Positions 34,604-42,999 of a stretch of DNA of 64,000 bases are shown in pieces. Position numbers and translations under genes: made by a program. Source of the stretch: Aldehydirespirator sp965220485 (GTDB taxonomy: Bacteria > Actinomycetota > Acidimicrobiia > Acidimicrobiales > Aldehydirespiratoraceae). The notes beneath the pieces were generated by a model that had not been told where the DNA came from, did not search any database, and saw only the letters and a program-made list of their open reading frames with translations. Within the stretch, counting starts at the first letter, position 1. Every line of letters begins with the position of its first letter. The stretch is from positions 3,658,001 through 3,722,000 of the forward strand of contig OZ244832.1 of the NCBI GenBank assembly GCA_965220485.1, in the 5' to 3' direction.

Positions 34604-34977
34604 TCGAGGGCGTTGTCAACGCGGCTCATGAAGCCGTCGTGGGTCTCCCGCTCCGGGGTCCGTCGGGGCGTGACCGCCAAGTGGACGCTGTGGTCGACAC
34701 CGGTTTCAGCCGTTTCCTCACCATGCCGCCGGCGCTGGTGATGGAGCTGGACTTGGCCTTTACCGGTGTCAACCGGGTGGTCCTGGCCGACGGCCGCGAA
34801 GTCACTCTGGATGTCTACGGCGTGACGGTGCTGTGGGACGGTCGGCCACGGGATGTCGTCGCCTATGTGTCGGACGCCACGTCGCTCGTGGGCATGTCCC
34901 TGCTCGAGGACCATAGCCTGTATGTGGAAGTCGAGAACGGCGGCCGCGTCGTCATCGAGCCCATGACTACAGGGTAA
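34600..34977 (+). CDS. Retropepsin-like aspartic protease, cassette B
   Basis: A 125-aa protein with catalytic VVDTGFSRFLTMP, the middle strand VVLADGREVTLDVYGVTVLW and the second motif TSLVGMSLLEDHSLYVEV. It starts at GTG 34600 within the stop of the partner gene. It is about 50-60 % alike to cassette A by eye, so this is not a recent duplicate of it. The same N-terminal start (VIEGVVNAAHEAVV) in all copies supports the chosen start. It presumably acts as a dimer in the cytoplasm, since no signal peptide is seen. Confidence 0.86.
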   Translation: MIEGVVNAAHEAVVGLPLRGPSGRDRQVDAVVDTGFSRFLTMPPALVMELDLAFTGVNRVVLADGREVTLDVYGVTVLWDGRPRDVVAYVSDATSLVGMSLLEDHSLYVEVENGGRVVIEPMTTG

Positions 34978-35108
34978 TAGACTGTTCCTTGCTGCATTCC
35001 ATGAGGCCGGCTCGCGCCGCCGCACATGATATATTCACAAACGCCAGACGAAACGAGCCCCCTGCCCCACAAGACGCGCCAGCCCTCAAACGTAGGGAGT
35101 GTAGGACA

Positions 35109-38100
35109 TTGAGTCATGTGAATCCCTTGAGCACTTGGCTGCTCCGGCTATCGCTGGCCTTGTTGGCCGCCGCCATTGTCGTGCCGGTCCTGTTCTTGGC
35201 CGGCTCGCCCGTCGCCGCGCAGCAGGCGGTCCCGGACCAGCCGGAGGGCCTGACCGGCGAGCTGCTGCGCTACCTCGTCGTCGGGCTGGACTGGGACGAC
35301 GCAGAAGGCGCGACCTCGTACCGGGCGCAGTACTGGGACACGACGGGAGACAGTCCGGCCTGGGCGGAGGCGCCCGAGGCCGCATACGATGGCTCCTCAG
35401 CCGTGGTAAGCGGCCTGCCGGACCAGCGCTTCTACTACTTTCAGGTCCGCGCCGTCAACGACGCCGGGGCGTCGGAGTGGTCGGACTTCTTCCTGACGGA
35501 CAATGCATGGCCCGACACGCCCACGCCCGAGCCGACACCCACAACCACCCCCGAGCCGACACCCACAACCGTGCCCGAGCCGACACCCACAACCGTGCCC
35601 GAGCCGACACCCACAACCGTGCCCGAGCCCACGCCCGAGCCGACATCTACAACCGCGCCCGAGCCCGCTCCCGCCGGCATCGAAGAGCGGGAGCGCGTAG
35701 CGTTCCCGATCCAGTGGATTTGGCTCAGCGGCGTCGGCATGAGCTATGTCGGCCCGGGGGGCGATGGCGAGGCTTCGGGCCACGTGCAGTTCGACGACGA
35801 TCGCGTCGCCAACATCCGGATCGATCCCGATCGCGACACCATGGCGGTGTGCATCTGGGCGGACCGCTCCGACGTGTCGGTGACCGTCGACCACGAGGAT
35901 GTCGACACCTCCTACTCCATGGCCTCGTGTCCCGAGCCGATCGACTTCAGGCTCGAACGCGGAAAAAACGAGCTGCGCGCCACGGTCACGTCGGCCGACG
36001 GCCTGGTCGAAATCACCTATACCATCGTGATCAAGCCACGACCCCCGCCGCCGCTGCCTGGGAACGCGGTTGCGCCCGTCGAGTCCTACGAGCTGCCGGA
36101 GTTCAACGGGCGGCCCGCCAGCGGGGTGACGCCAGCCAACGCCGACGCCTCGCAGCTCTGGCTGGCCACCGACGGTATGAACGGATGCAAAGGCCGGAAC
36201 AAGCGTGCACGCTTCTTCATCCGGCTCTTCGACGTCGAAACACAGCAGTTCGTCAGCGGCGAGGGGTTCAGCTTCGGTCGTGGCTTCCGATGCAATGACG
36301 GCATCCGGCCTACGATCACGACGGGGAAGAGACTGTCGAGCCTTTGGCAGCCGCCCATCTATTACGATCAAAGCAGCAAGATTCTCTGGGCTGCCTTCAG
36401 AGAGATCCGTTCTGAGCCGGTGAAGGTCGTCACCAATGAGCTGATCCCGTTCGAGCGCACCGACTCCGGCTGGAGGATGCTCGCGAATCAGACCATCAAC
36501 CTCACCCATTACGACGGCATCCCCTCGGGCTGGAGTCGTCCGCCGACCGGTGTGTACAGCGACGGCACGACCATCTGGGTCAGTGGACCGTTCTATACCG
36601 CATACGCCTACGACATTGCTACCAGGGCGCGGGACTCGAGCAAGGACCTGACCATTCCCGCGGAAGCCATGACCCCGTACACCCCAATCACCAACTACGG
36701 ACGCCCGGGCGGTCTCTGGTCGGACGGCGAGACCGTCTATATCTCGGGTCGATTCCTGGAGTACGTGTTTGCTTTCGACAAAGCGACGCTCAGCCGCGCG
36801 CCGGAGCGCGACTTCAGAATGCGGCGCTTCACCAGTCGCCCGCGTCACTGGAGCGACAGGTGGGCGGTCAGCCCGCTCTGGTCGGACGGCGAGCATCTGT
36901 GGGTCCGCGAGTACGGGCAAGGGCGATTCGCCGCCTATCCCCTTCCCACGGCGGGGATTCCCGAACCGATCGACCCGCTGGCGCCCATCGAGGGGCCATA
37001 CGTCAACCGGCCTCCGCAGTTCGATCGCGAGCGCTACGCCGTGGAGGTGCCGCGCAGCTCCGGCGACGTGGCCGAGCTGGTCGTGGTCAGCGCCAGCGAC
37101 CCCGACGGCGGCCCGCTCACCTACCGGGTCTCGGGTAGCTGGCCGGCTGCGTTCTCGCTCGGGCCTCGCAGCGGGGCGATCGCCTACAGCCGCGGCGAGG
37201 GGCCCGCGCCGGCGCCCGGCCGCTACGAACTCGTGGTCAGCGCCGATGATCACGCCGGCGGTGAGGACCAGGCCACGGTGGTCGTGACCGTCACGAACGG
37301 CGCTCCGTCCTTCGGCCAGGCGCTGTACGCCGCGGACCTGCCCGGCGACTCGGGCGACGTGGCCGGCCTGGTCACCGTGTCGGCCACCGACCCCGAACAT
37401 GACCCGCTTCGCTACGCGGCCGGCGGATCGTGGGACGCGCGCTTCGCGATAGATCCGCAGAGCGGCGTGATCAGCTACACCCGCGGCGACGGCCCGCCGA
37501 TCGCCGCGGGGGAGTACCGGCTCAGCGTGACGGCCGCCGACGGCTATGGCGGCACGGCCGAGACCGCCGTGGTCGTGACCGTCGCTCCCCCCTTGGGGAT
37601 CTGCGGGCGCACGCCGCAGGTGCGCGACGCGATCCTGGCCCGGCTTTCCGGGATCAGCGACTGCGCGGCGGTTACTGGCGCGGATCTGGGCGGCATCAGC
37701 GGGGATCTGGGGCTGAGCGGCATCGCGGGAACGCAGGACTTGGACAGGGAGAAAATACGGGCGTTGAAGTCGGGGGACTTCGGGGGTCTTTCCAGCCTGC
37801 AGCGTCTGTGGCTGCTCGACAACTCCCTGGAGGCGCTGCCCGAGGACGTCTTCGAGGGTCTCAGCGCCCTGACGTCGCTGCAACTGCAGAACAACGGGCT
37901 ACAGGAGCTGCCCGAGGACATCTTCGAGCCTCTCGGCAGTCTGACGACGCTGCGCCTGGAGAACAACGAGCTGAGCGAGCTGCCCGAGGGGGTCTTCGAC
38001 GGTCTGAGCGGCCTGGATGGGCTGTTCTTGACGCTGAACGGGCTGAGCGCGCTGCCCGAGGACGTCTTTGAGGGTCTGGCGGCGATGGAGGTGCTGTACC

Positions 38101-39983
38101 TGGACGGCAACGAGCTGGGCGCGCTGCCCAGCGAGGTCTTCGACGGTCTGAGCGGCTTGAGGGAGTTGCGCCTGAACGGCAACTCGCTGAGCGGGCTGCC
38201 GGCCGGTGTGTTCGAGGGTCTCAGCGGGCTGAGGGGTCTGGAGCTGGAGAGCAACGACCTGGAGACGCTGCCGGCCGGTGTGTTCGAGGGTCTCAGCGGG
38301 TTGGAAAGGCTGTTCCTGGACGGCAACGAGGGAGCGCCCTTCACGCTCACCGCGGAGCTGGAGCGCCGCGGTGACGGCGCGGTGGCGGTCAAGGTGGTAG
38401 AGGGAGCGCCGTTCGCGATCGAGGTCAAGCTGTCGGCCGATGGCGGCACGCTCTCCCCGGACACGGTCACGGTCGAGGCCGGCAGCACGGCCAGCGAAGC
38501 GGTCAGCGTCGCCCCGGCCGGCGGCGGGCGCAGGGAGGTCACCGTCAGCGTGGCATCAGCGGAGTTCGTCGGGGTGGTTGTGGCAGTCGACAAGATCGGG
38601 GACTACGGCGGCATCCGAACCGGTCTGGGCGAGGAGCTGGTACTGGACTTCTCCACACCGGATTCCAAGAACGACCAAACGACAAGGAGCCCGGCGCCGG
38701 CGGTGGCAGTCGGCCTGTCCCCGTCGGGCCCTGTGGAGCCGGGCACCGAGATCGGCGTCACCATGACCTTCAGCGGGCTGGAGCCCGACTCCGACACCGC
38801 CACCACCGACTACATCTTCCGGGCCGACGTGAAGGATCCACAGAACAGGAACGCCGACGGGTGCGAGGACCAGGCCAATGGCTACGGGCTGGGCGTGGAC
38901 CGCTACATGTACAAGGTGGACGAAAACCCGGAGACCCGCACCGGGACCATCTCGGCGGGCTGCCCGGCAGGGGACTACACCCTGCGGGCCAGCGTCTCCT
39001 CCCCCGACGGTGTGGAGCTTGCGGCGGCCGGGGCGGTCTTCTCAATCGCAGAACCGGCGGAACCGCCGCAGCCGGAGCCCGCCTCCAATGACGCCACCCT
39101 GAGCGGGCTGGAACTCACCGGGGTGGACATCGGCGCCTTCGACCCGGCCGCCACCAACTACGCCGCCGACGTGAGCCACGACATGACGGAAACCACGGCA
39201 ACGCCCACAGCGAACGACGACGGGGCGACCTACCTGGTCAAGCTGGGCGGCGTCACCGACGAGGACGGGGTGATACCCCTCGCCGTGGGGAGCAACGCCA
39301 TCACCGTCGAGGTCACCGCCGCAGACGGGGAGACGACGAAGACCTACACGGTCACCGTCGCCAGGGCCGCGCCGCCCTCTACCGACGCCACGTTGAGCGG
39401 GCTGGCGCTGAGCGGCGTGAATATCGGGGCCTTCGACCCGGCCGCCACCGAGTACGCCGCCGACGTGGACCACGACGTGACAGAAACCACGGTGACGCCC
39501 ACGCTGAACGACGACGGGGCCAGCTACCTGGTCAAGCTCAACGGAGTGGCCGACGCCGACGGGACCGCCTCCCTGGCCGTGGGGAGCAACGCCATCACCG
39601 TCGAGGTCGCCGCCGCGGACGGGGAGACGGCGAAGACCTACACGGTCACGGTAGCCCGGGCGGCCCCGCCGGCGGCGCAGCCAACAGTCCCGCCGGCCGC
39701 GCCCGCTGCGCCGGCCGGGCGCCTCGACGGCGCAGGCAACGCCTCCCTGGACTGGAACGATGTGGCCACCGCAACCTCGTATCAGGTGAACCTGTGGTGG
39801 AACAACGAATGGACAGCGCTGCCCAACGCCAGGGCCGCCGGCGTCGGCGTGGCGTTCGACGGCTCCCGCGCCACGGTGAGCGGCCTGCCAACCCACTGGA
39901 CCCTGTACTGGTTCCAGGTGCGGGCAGTCAACAGCGCCGGACACTCGCACTGGTCCCACCACAGCAAGGTCGTCATCCCATGA
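35109..39983 (+). CDS. Giant secreted LRR / cadherin-like / FN3 protein, paralog 2
   Basis: About 1624 aa, paralogous to 16319-21997. Order: signal peptide (ends SPVAAQQ), FN3-like domain, a TPTTVPEP repeat linker (24-bp DNA repeats near 35520-35660), and an extra sandwich domain with Cys residues (MAVCIWAD). Then come the WSDG/IWVSG propeller-like region, two cadherin-like domains (FDRERYAVEVPRSSGDVAEL, SFGQALYAADLPGDSGDVAG) and eight LRRs. A VDRYMYKV Ig-like domain, two cadherin-like beta-sandwich repeats and a final FN3 ending HSKVVIP complete it. TTG 35109 follows GGGAG 9 nt upstream; the same start context is used by paralog 1. Compared with paralog 1 it lacks the nine-LRR block but has the linker, an extra sandwich and a second cadherin-like domain. 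Confidence 0.9.
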   Translation: MSHVNPLSTWLLRLSLALLAAAIVVPVLFLAGSPVAAQQAVPDQPEGLTGELLRYLVVGLDWDDAEGATSYRAQYWDTTGDSPAWAEAPEAAYDGSSAVVSGLPDQRFYYFQVRAVNDAGASEWSDFFLTDNAWPDTPTPEPTPTTTPEPTPTTVPEPTPTTVPEPTPTTVPEPTPEPTSTTAPEPAPAGIEERERVAFPIQWIWLSGVGMSYVGPGGDGEASGHVQFDDDRVANIRIDPDRDTMAVCIWADRSDVSVTVDHEDVDTSYSMASCPEPIDFRLERGKNELRATVTSADGLVEITYTIVIKPRPPPPLPGNAVAPVESYELPEFNGRPASGVTPANADASQLWLATDGMNGCKGRNKRARFFIRLFDVETQQFVSGEGFSFGRGFRCNDGIRPTITTGKRLSSLWQPPIYYDQSSKILWAAFREIRSEPVKVVTNELIPFERTDSGWRMLANQTINLTHYDGIPSGWSRPPTGVYSDGTTIWVSGPFYTAYAYDIATRARDSSKDLTIPAEAMTPYTPITNYGRPGGLWSDGETVYISGRFLEYVFAFDKATLSRAPERDFRMRRFTSRPRHWSDRWAVSPLWSDGEHLWVREYGQGRFAAYPLPTAGIPEPIDPLAPIEGPYVNRPPQFDRERYAVEVPRSSGDVAELVVVSASDPDGGPLTYRVSGSWPAAFSLGPRSGAIAYSRGEGPAPAPGRYELVVSADDHAGGEDQATVVVTVTNGAPSFGQALYAADLPGDSGDVAGLVTVSATDPEHDPLRYAAGGSWDARFAIDPQSGVISYTRGDGPPIAAGEYRLSVTAADGYGGTAETAVVVTVAPPLGICGRTPQVRDAILARLSGISDCAAVTGADLGGISGDLGLSGIAGTQDLDREKIRALKSGDFGGLSSLQRLWLLDNSLEALPEDVFEGLSALTSLQLQNNGLQELPEDIFEPLGSLTTLRLENNELSELPEGVFDGLSGLDGLFLTLNGLSALPEDVFEGLAAMEVLYLDGNELGALPSEVFDGLSGLRELRLNGNSLSGLPAGVFEGLSGLRGLELESNDLETLPAGVFEGLSGLERLFLDGNEGAPFTLTAELERRGDGAVAVKVVEGAPFAIEVKLSADGGTLSPDTVTVEAGSTASEAVSVAPAGGGRREVTVSVASAEFVGVVVAVDKIGDYGGIRTGLGEELVLDFSTPDSKNDQTTRSPAPAVAVGLSPSGPVEPGTEIGVTMTFSGLEPDSDTATTDYIFRADVKDPQNRNADGCEDQANGYGLGVDRYMYKVDENPETRTGTISAGCPAGDYTLRASVSSPDGVELAAAGAVFSIAEPAEPPQPEPASNDATLSGLELTGVDIGAFDPAATNYAADVSHDMTETTATPTANDDGATYLVKLGGVTDEDGVIPLAVGSNAITVEVTAADGETTKTYTVTVARAAPPSTDATLSGLALSGVNIGAFDPAATEYAADVDHDVTETTVTPTLNDDGASYLVKLNGVADADGTASLAVGSNAITVEVAAADGETAKTYTVTVARAAPPAAQPTVPPAAPAAPAGRLDGAGNASLDWNDVATATSYQVNLWWNNEWTALPNARAAGVGVAFDGSRATVSGLPTHWTLYWFQVRAVNSAGHSHWSHHSKVVIP

Positions 39984-40034
39984 GGCCGGTTCGCGCCGCA
40001 GCGGGACAACAAGGCAGTGGGACCGGCCGGCGCC

Positions 40035-40590
40035 GTGTCGATGAGTGTCGTGGAACTCGGGCGGCTCGCCGGTCTCGTGGAGGTCGCAGAACCGTCCGAG
40101 CGCCTCTGGCGCGCCGTCGCGGTCGTCTGCGAGGTAGAGGCCGTGGAGCTGCTGGAGGGCGTGCCGGCGGGTTCTGGGCCGGGGATGGGCCTCGAAGAGC
40201 GCGTCGAGGCGCGCCCGGTCGGCGTCGGTGAGGGTGTCGTGGCGTCGCAGCAGCGCGAACCGGGCCCCGGAACGCGTCGGGGTCAAAGGCGGGCTTGGGC
40301 TCTTTGGGCTCTTTGCGCTGGACGTCGCGGCGCGCCGCGGTGAGCCCGGCTGAGAGCCATCGGATGGCATGGAACCGGTCCAGCATGTGGCGGGCACGGC
40401 CCAGGTGGGCGTCGATGGCGGACTTGTAGGCCCTGGAGCCGTTTGTGGCCACGACCTCGACGCCTCAGCACCAGCGCCGTCCCGGTTGCACGAAGAGCGC
40501 TGACAGCGCAGCCGAGCTGCGGTGAGGCACCATGGCCAGGGTGCGGCCGGTGTCGCCTGAGACGATCACGGTGACGCAGCGTCTCCGTAA
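40035..40590 (-). pseudogene. ISL3-family transposase remnant
   Basis: The minus strand shows pieces of an ISL3-type DDE transposase in two frames: DTGRTLAMVPHRSSAALSAL, an in-frame TGA near 40464, then ATNGSRAYKSAIDAHLGRAR, HMLDRFHAIRWLSAGLTAARR and, after a frameshift near 40275, RARLDALFEAHPRPRTRRHA. The expected TDGS motif reads TNGS, so one conserved acidic residue is also gone. The N-terminal half and both IS ends are missing. It is inactive. Confidence 0.8.
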
Positions 40591-40711
40591 CCACGGGCGC
40601 GGGAAAGATCAGTGCTTCCTCGGCCTTGAGCAGGTCCGCGCATACACGATGGTGGACCTCGCGCGTGTTGCCTGCGGCGACCAGAACGCTCGTGTCGACG
40701 ATGAGAACCGG
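40588..40711 (-). pseudogene. PIN-domain (VapC-like) N-terminal fragment
   Basis: The minus strand reads VLIVDTSVLVAAGNTREVHH and RVCADLLKAEEALIFPAPVV, the first acidic strand and second helix of a PIN ribonuclease. It joins the ISL3 remnant right after TETLR. No good start codon precedes it. The toxin was apparently cut by the insertion or a later deletion. The remaining nucleotides to 40746 show no intact antitoxin. Confidence 0.7.
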
Positions 40712-40745
40712 GAGTCAGTCGAACTCGAGTGACCGTCCGGCGCGA

Positions 40746-41285
40746 TCAGCCTGTCAGCGGTCTCGGCTCGCCAGCACTGTTCGCCGCCGCCGGCGACGCC
40801 GACGCCGTCGCCTGGGACGAGTACCGCCGCACCGGCGGCCACGACAAGCTGCACGCCGCGCGCTCGGCAAGATGTACGACATCGTCGACGGCTAGTCGAT
40901 CATCTCCAGCTCGATCGTGATCCGCTTGACCCACCGCTGCCGGACCTGCGGTGTGATGCCGCAGCGGTCCAGCTCCGCGCTGGTGAGGATCTCCTATGTC
41001 GAGGGCATAGCGCAGCGCTCGGTCGAGTTGGCCGGTGGGGCCCGGGTCCAGGCTCCACTTGGGGATGGTCACGATGTTGTCGCAGTTGATCACGTAACGC
41101 TCGCCGAGACCTTGGTCGGGTCCGATCTCGACCTCTGAGTCGATGTCTCGCACCGTGCGGGTGATGGGCGCGCAGGTGACGGACGCTCGCACACCCGCGG
41201 CCGCGTCCCTGGTGAGCAGGCAGACCGGTCGCCTCCCGGCTGGCGGGCCGAGATCGGCCCAGTAGATCTCGCCTCGTGCTACCAC
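40746..41285 (-). CDS. MazF/PemK-type endoribonuclease toxin with a frameshifted tail
   Basis: The first 100 or so residues are a typical MazF fold: RGEIYWADLGPPAGRRPVCL (with the RP of the active site), VTCAPITRTVRDIDSEVEIG, RYVINCDNIVTIPKWSL, and the final LDRALRYALDI. Normal proteins end about there, but this frame runs on to 179 aa with unrelated sequence, so the original stop seems lost. MazF enzymes cleave mRNA. The start (GTG 41285) overlaps the antitoxin end by 7 nt. The toxin core looks intact. Confidence 0.82.
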   Translation of the reverse strand: MVARGEIYWADLGPPAGRRPVCLLTRDAAAGVRASVTCAPITRTVRDIDSEVEIGPDQGLGERYVINCDNIVTIPKWSLDPGPTGQLDRALRYALDIGDPHQRGAGPLRHHTAGPAAVGQADHDRAGDDRLAVDDVVHLAERAACSLSWPPVRRYSSQATASASPAAANSAGEPRPLTG

Positions 41286-41530
41286 TTAGGCGCTGTGTGG
41301 GCGGCGAGGCGGGCGGCGGACTCGATCAGCGCGGGATCCTCGGGCAGGCGGCGGTAGGCGTCGACCAGACGCCGGTCGGCGGCCATCCGTTCATCGGCGT
41401 CGATCACCGCCCGTGTCCCCACCCGCAGCAGCGCCGAACGGCTGGTGCGCCGCGCTCGGGCGATCTCGTCGAGTTGGCTGACCAAGTCGTCATCAAGCTG
41501 TACGAGAACTTCTCGCCGGACCATGCACAT
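41279..41530 (-). CDS. Ribbon-helix-helix antitoxin of the MazF-type toxin
   Basis: An 83-aa protein with an RHH DNA-binding N-terminus (VRREVLVQLDDDLVSQLDEI, ARARRTSRSALLRVGTRAVI) and a short C-terminal tail (LIESAARLAAHTAPKW) that would wrap the toxin. Two in-frame ATGs (41530 and 41524) are possible starts. Overlap with the toxin gene implies a co-transcribed pair, which such antitoxins usually autorepress. The spacer to the next gene has the AT-rich ACATATGTGTAGTTCATATG near 41526-41545, a probable promoter or operator. Confidence 0.82.
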   Translation of the reverse strand: MCMVRREVLVQLDDDLVSQLDEIARARRTSRSALLRVGTRAVIDADERMAADRRLVDAYRRLPEDPALIESAARLAAHTAPKW

Positions 41531-41653
41531 ATGTGTAGTTCATATGTAACCGGTCGCGTTCGCCAGCCACCCCTGGATGTGTGGCCGACCGCGACCGGCA
41601 GCGGGCTGGACGGCGAAGCCGAACGTGGCCGCAACCGCCTCTAGCGTTGGGGT

Positions 41654-42799
41654 GTGGCTGATCTGGTTCCCCGGCCCTCGTCCGAGCAGGCGGTTGAGGG
41701 CGGCCACAACCGGCTCGGGGAGCGGATCGCTGGCCGGATCGAGGGGCGGGGGCCGATCCCGGTGTCGGAGTATGTGGACGCCTGCCTCTACGACGCCGAC
41801 GGCGGCTTCTACATGCGGCCCGGCGGCGGTCGTGCCGGTGGTCGCTCGGGGCATTTCCTGACCGCGCCCGAAATGGGGCCACTGTTCGGGGCGGTGCTGG
41901 CCCGGGCCCTGGACGCATGGTGGGCAGAGCTGGGCCAGCCCGCTTCGTTCACGGTGATCGACTGGGGGGCGGGCCCGGGCACGCTGGCCCGGTCGGTGCT
42001 GGCCGCCGAGCCCGACTGCATGACCGCGGGCGCGCTGCGGCTGGTGCTGGTGGACCTGTCCTCGGCACAGCGAGCCCTGCATCCCGACCATCCCATCGTG
42101 ACGAGCACGGCCCGGGCGGCGGACGGGCTGCCGCAGGGCGCGCCCGCGGGTGTGGTCCTGGCCAACGAGCTGCTCGACAACCTCCCCTTCGACGTGGCCC
42201 GCCGCACTATCGACGGCTGGGAGGAGCTGCGCGTCGCGGTCGACGCTACGCCCGCGGGGCGGTTCGCGCTTACTGCAATACCTGCGTCTGCGGAGCTGGC
42301 AGCCGGCTTGCCCGTCGTTGCGGCCGGGGCTCGGGTTCCGGTCCAGCGAGCCGCTCGCCGCTGGGTAGCCGAGGCCCATCGGCTGGTCGGGGCGGGCCGG
42401 ATCGTGGCCTTCGACTACGGTGCAGCAACCCCGGTGCTGGCGGGGCGGTCCAGCCCGTCGGTCGATCCTGCCGCTGGTCTGGGCTGGCTGCGCACCCACC
42501 GGGACCACCACGGCGGATCTTGGTGGCTGGCCGATCCGGGGTCATGCGACATCACCGCGGATGTGGCTTTGGACCAGGTGCAAGCCGACCACCGTGCCGA
42601 TGTCAGCACCCAGGCGGAGTTTCTGCGCGCCCACGGTGTCGAAGAGCTGGTGGCCGAGGGCCGGGCGGGATGGGCTGAGCGCGCCGCGGTCGGCGACCTC
42701 GGCGCGCTCAGGGCTCGCAGCCGCGTAAGCGAGGCCGAGGCTCTGCTTGACCCGGCTGGCATGGGCGCTTTCAACGCGCTGGTCTGGACCGTCGGCTGA
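41654..42799 (+). CDS. SAM-dependent methyltransferase of the MidA/NDUFAF7 family
   Basis: A 381-aa protein. The N-terminal part has RIEGRGPIPVSEYVDACLYD and DADGGFYMRP, the entry to the fold. The SAM motif I is VIDWGAGPGTLARSVL (near residue 103). LANELLDNLPFDV and WLRTHRDHHGGSWW are also hallmarks of Methyltransf_28. In eukaryotes NDUFAF7 dimethylates an arginine of the 49-kDa complex I subunit; here that arginine is present in NuoD (Arg68). GTG start at 41654 with no clear SD. Whether it acts on complex I in this bacterium is inference. Confidence 0.85.
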   Translation: MADLVPRPSSEQAVEGGHNRLGERIAGRIEGRGPIPVSEYVDACLYDADGGFYMRPGGGRAGGRSGHFLTAPEMGPLFGAVLARALDAWWAELGQPASFTVIDWGAGPGTLARSVLAAEPDCMTAGALRLVLVDLSSAQRALHPDHPIVTSTARAADGLPQGAPAGVVLANELLDNLPFDVARRTIDGWEELRVAVDATPAGRFALTAIPASAELAAGLPVVAAGARVPVQRAARRWVAEAHRLVGAGRIVAFDYGAATPVLAGRSSPSVDPAAGLGWLRTHRDHHGGSWWLADPGSCDITADVALDQVQADHRADVSTQAEFLRAHGVEELVAEGRAGWAERAAVGDLGALRARSRVSEAEALLDPAGMGAFNALVWTVG

Positions 42800-42803
42800 G
42801 CGT

Positions 42804-42867
42804 CGGCGCGTTTCGACCTGCGAGTCGCCAGAGCGCCGGCGCGTTTCGACCTGCGAGTCGCCAGAGC
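42804..42867 (+). repeat. 33-bp tandem repeat, two copies
   Basis: The unit CGGCGCGTTTCGACCTGCGA plus GTCGCCAGAGCGC is present twice in direct succession just after the methyltransferase stop. It lies in a 200-nt spacer before the next gene, where no other feature is clear. Confidence 0.7.
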
Positions 42868-42999
42868 AGGGGCATGGAACTCGGGACGGTGAGTACCGAT
42901 CATCGGCGCCCATGGCGTGTGGTATTGACGCGCCGCTCGATAGCGTTATCCACCGCGGGCGGTCCTTCCTGGGACAACTGACAAGATCGGAGCGCCCGC

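Noticed and set aside
40893..41005. Minus-strand fragment SAELDRCGITPQVRQRWVKR in another frame of the MazF tail
   Set aside because: It is short, directly preceded by a stop and without a start codon; it may be part of a lost gene but cannot be assigned.
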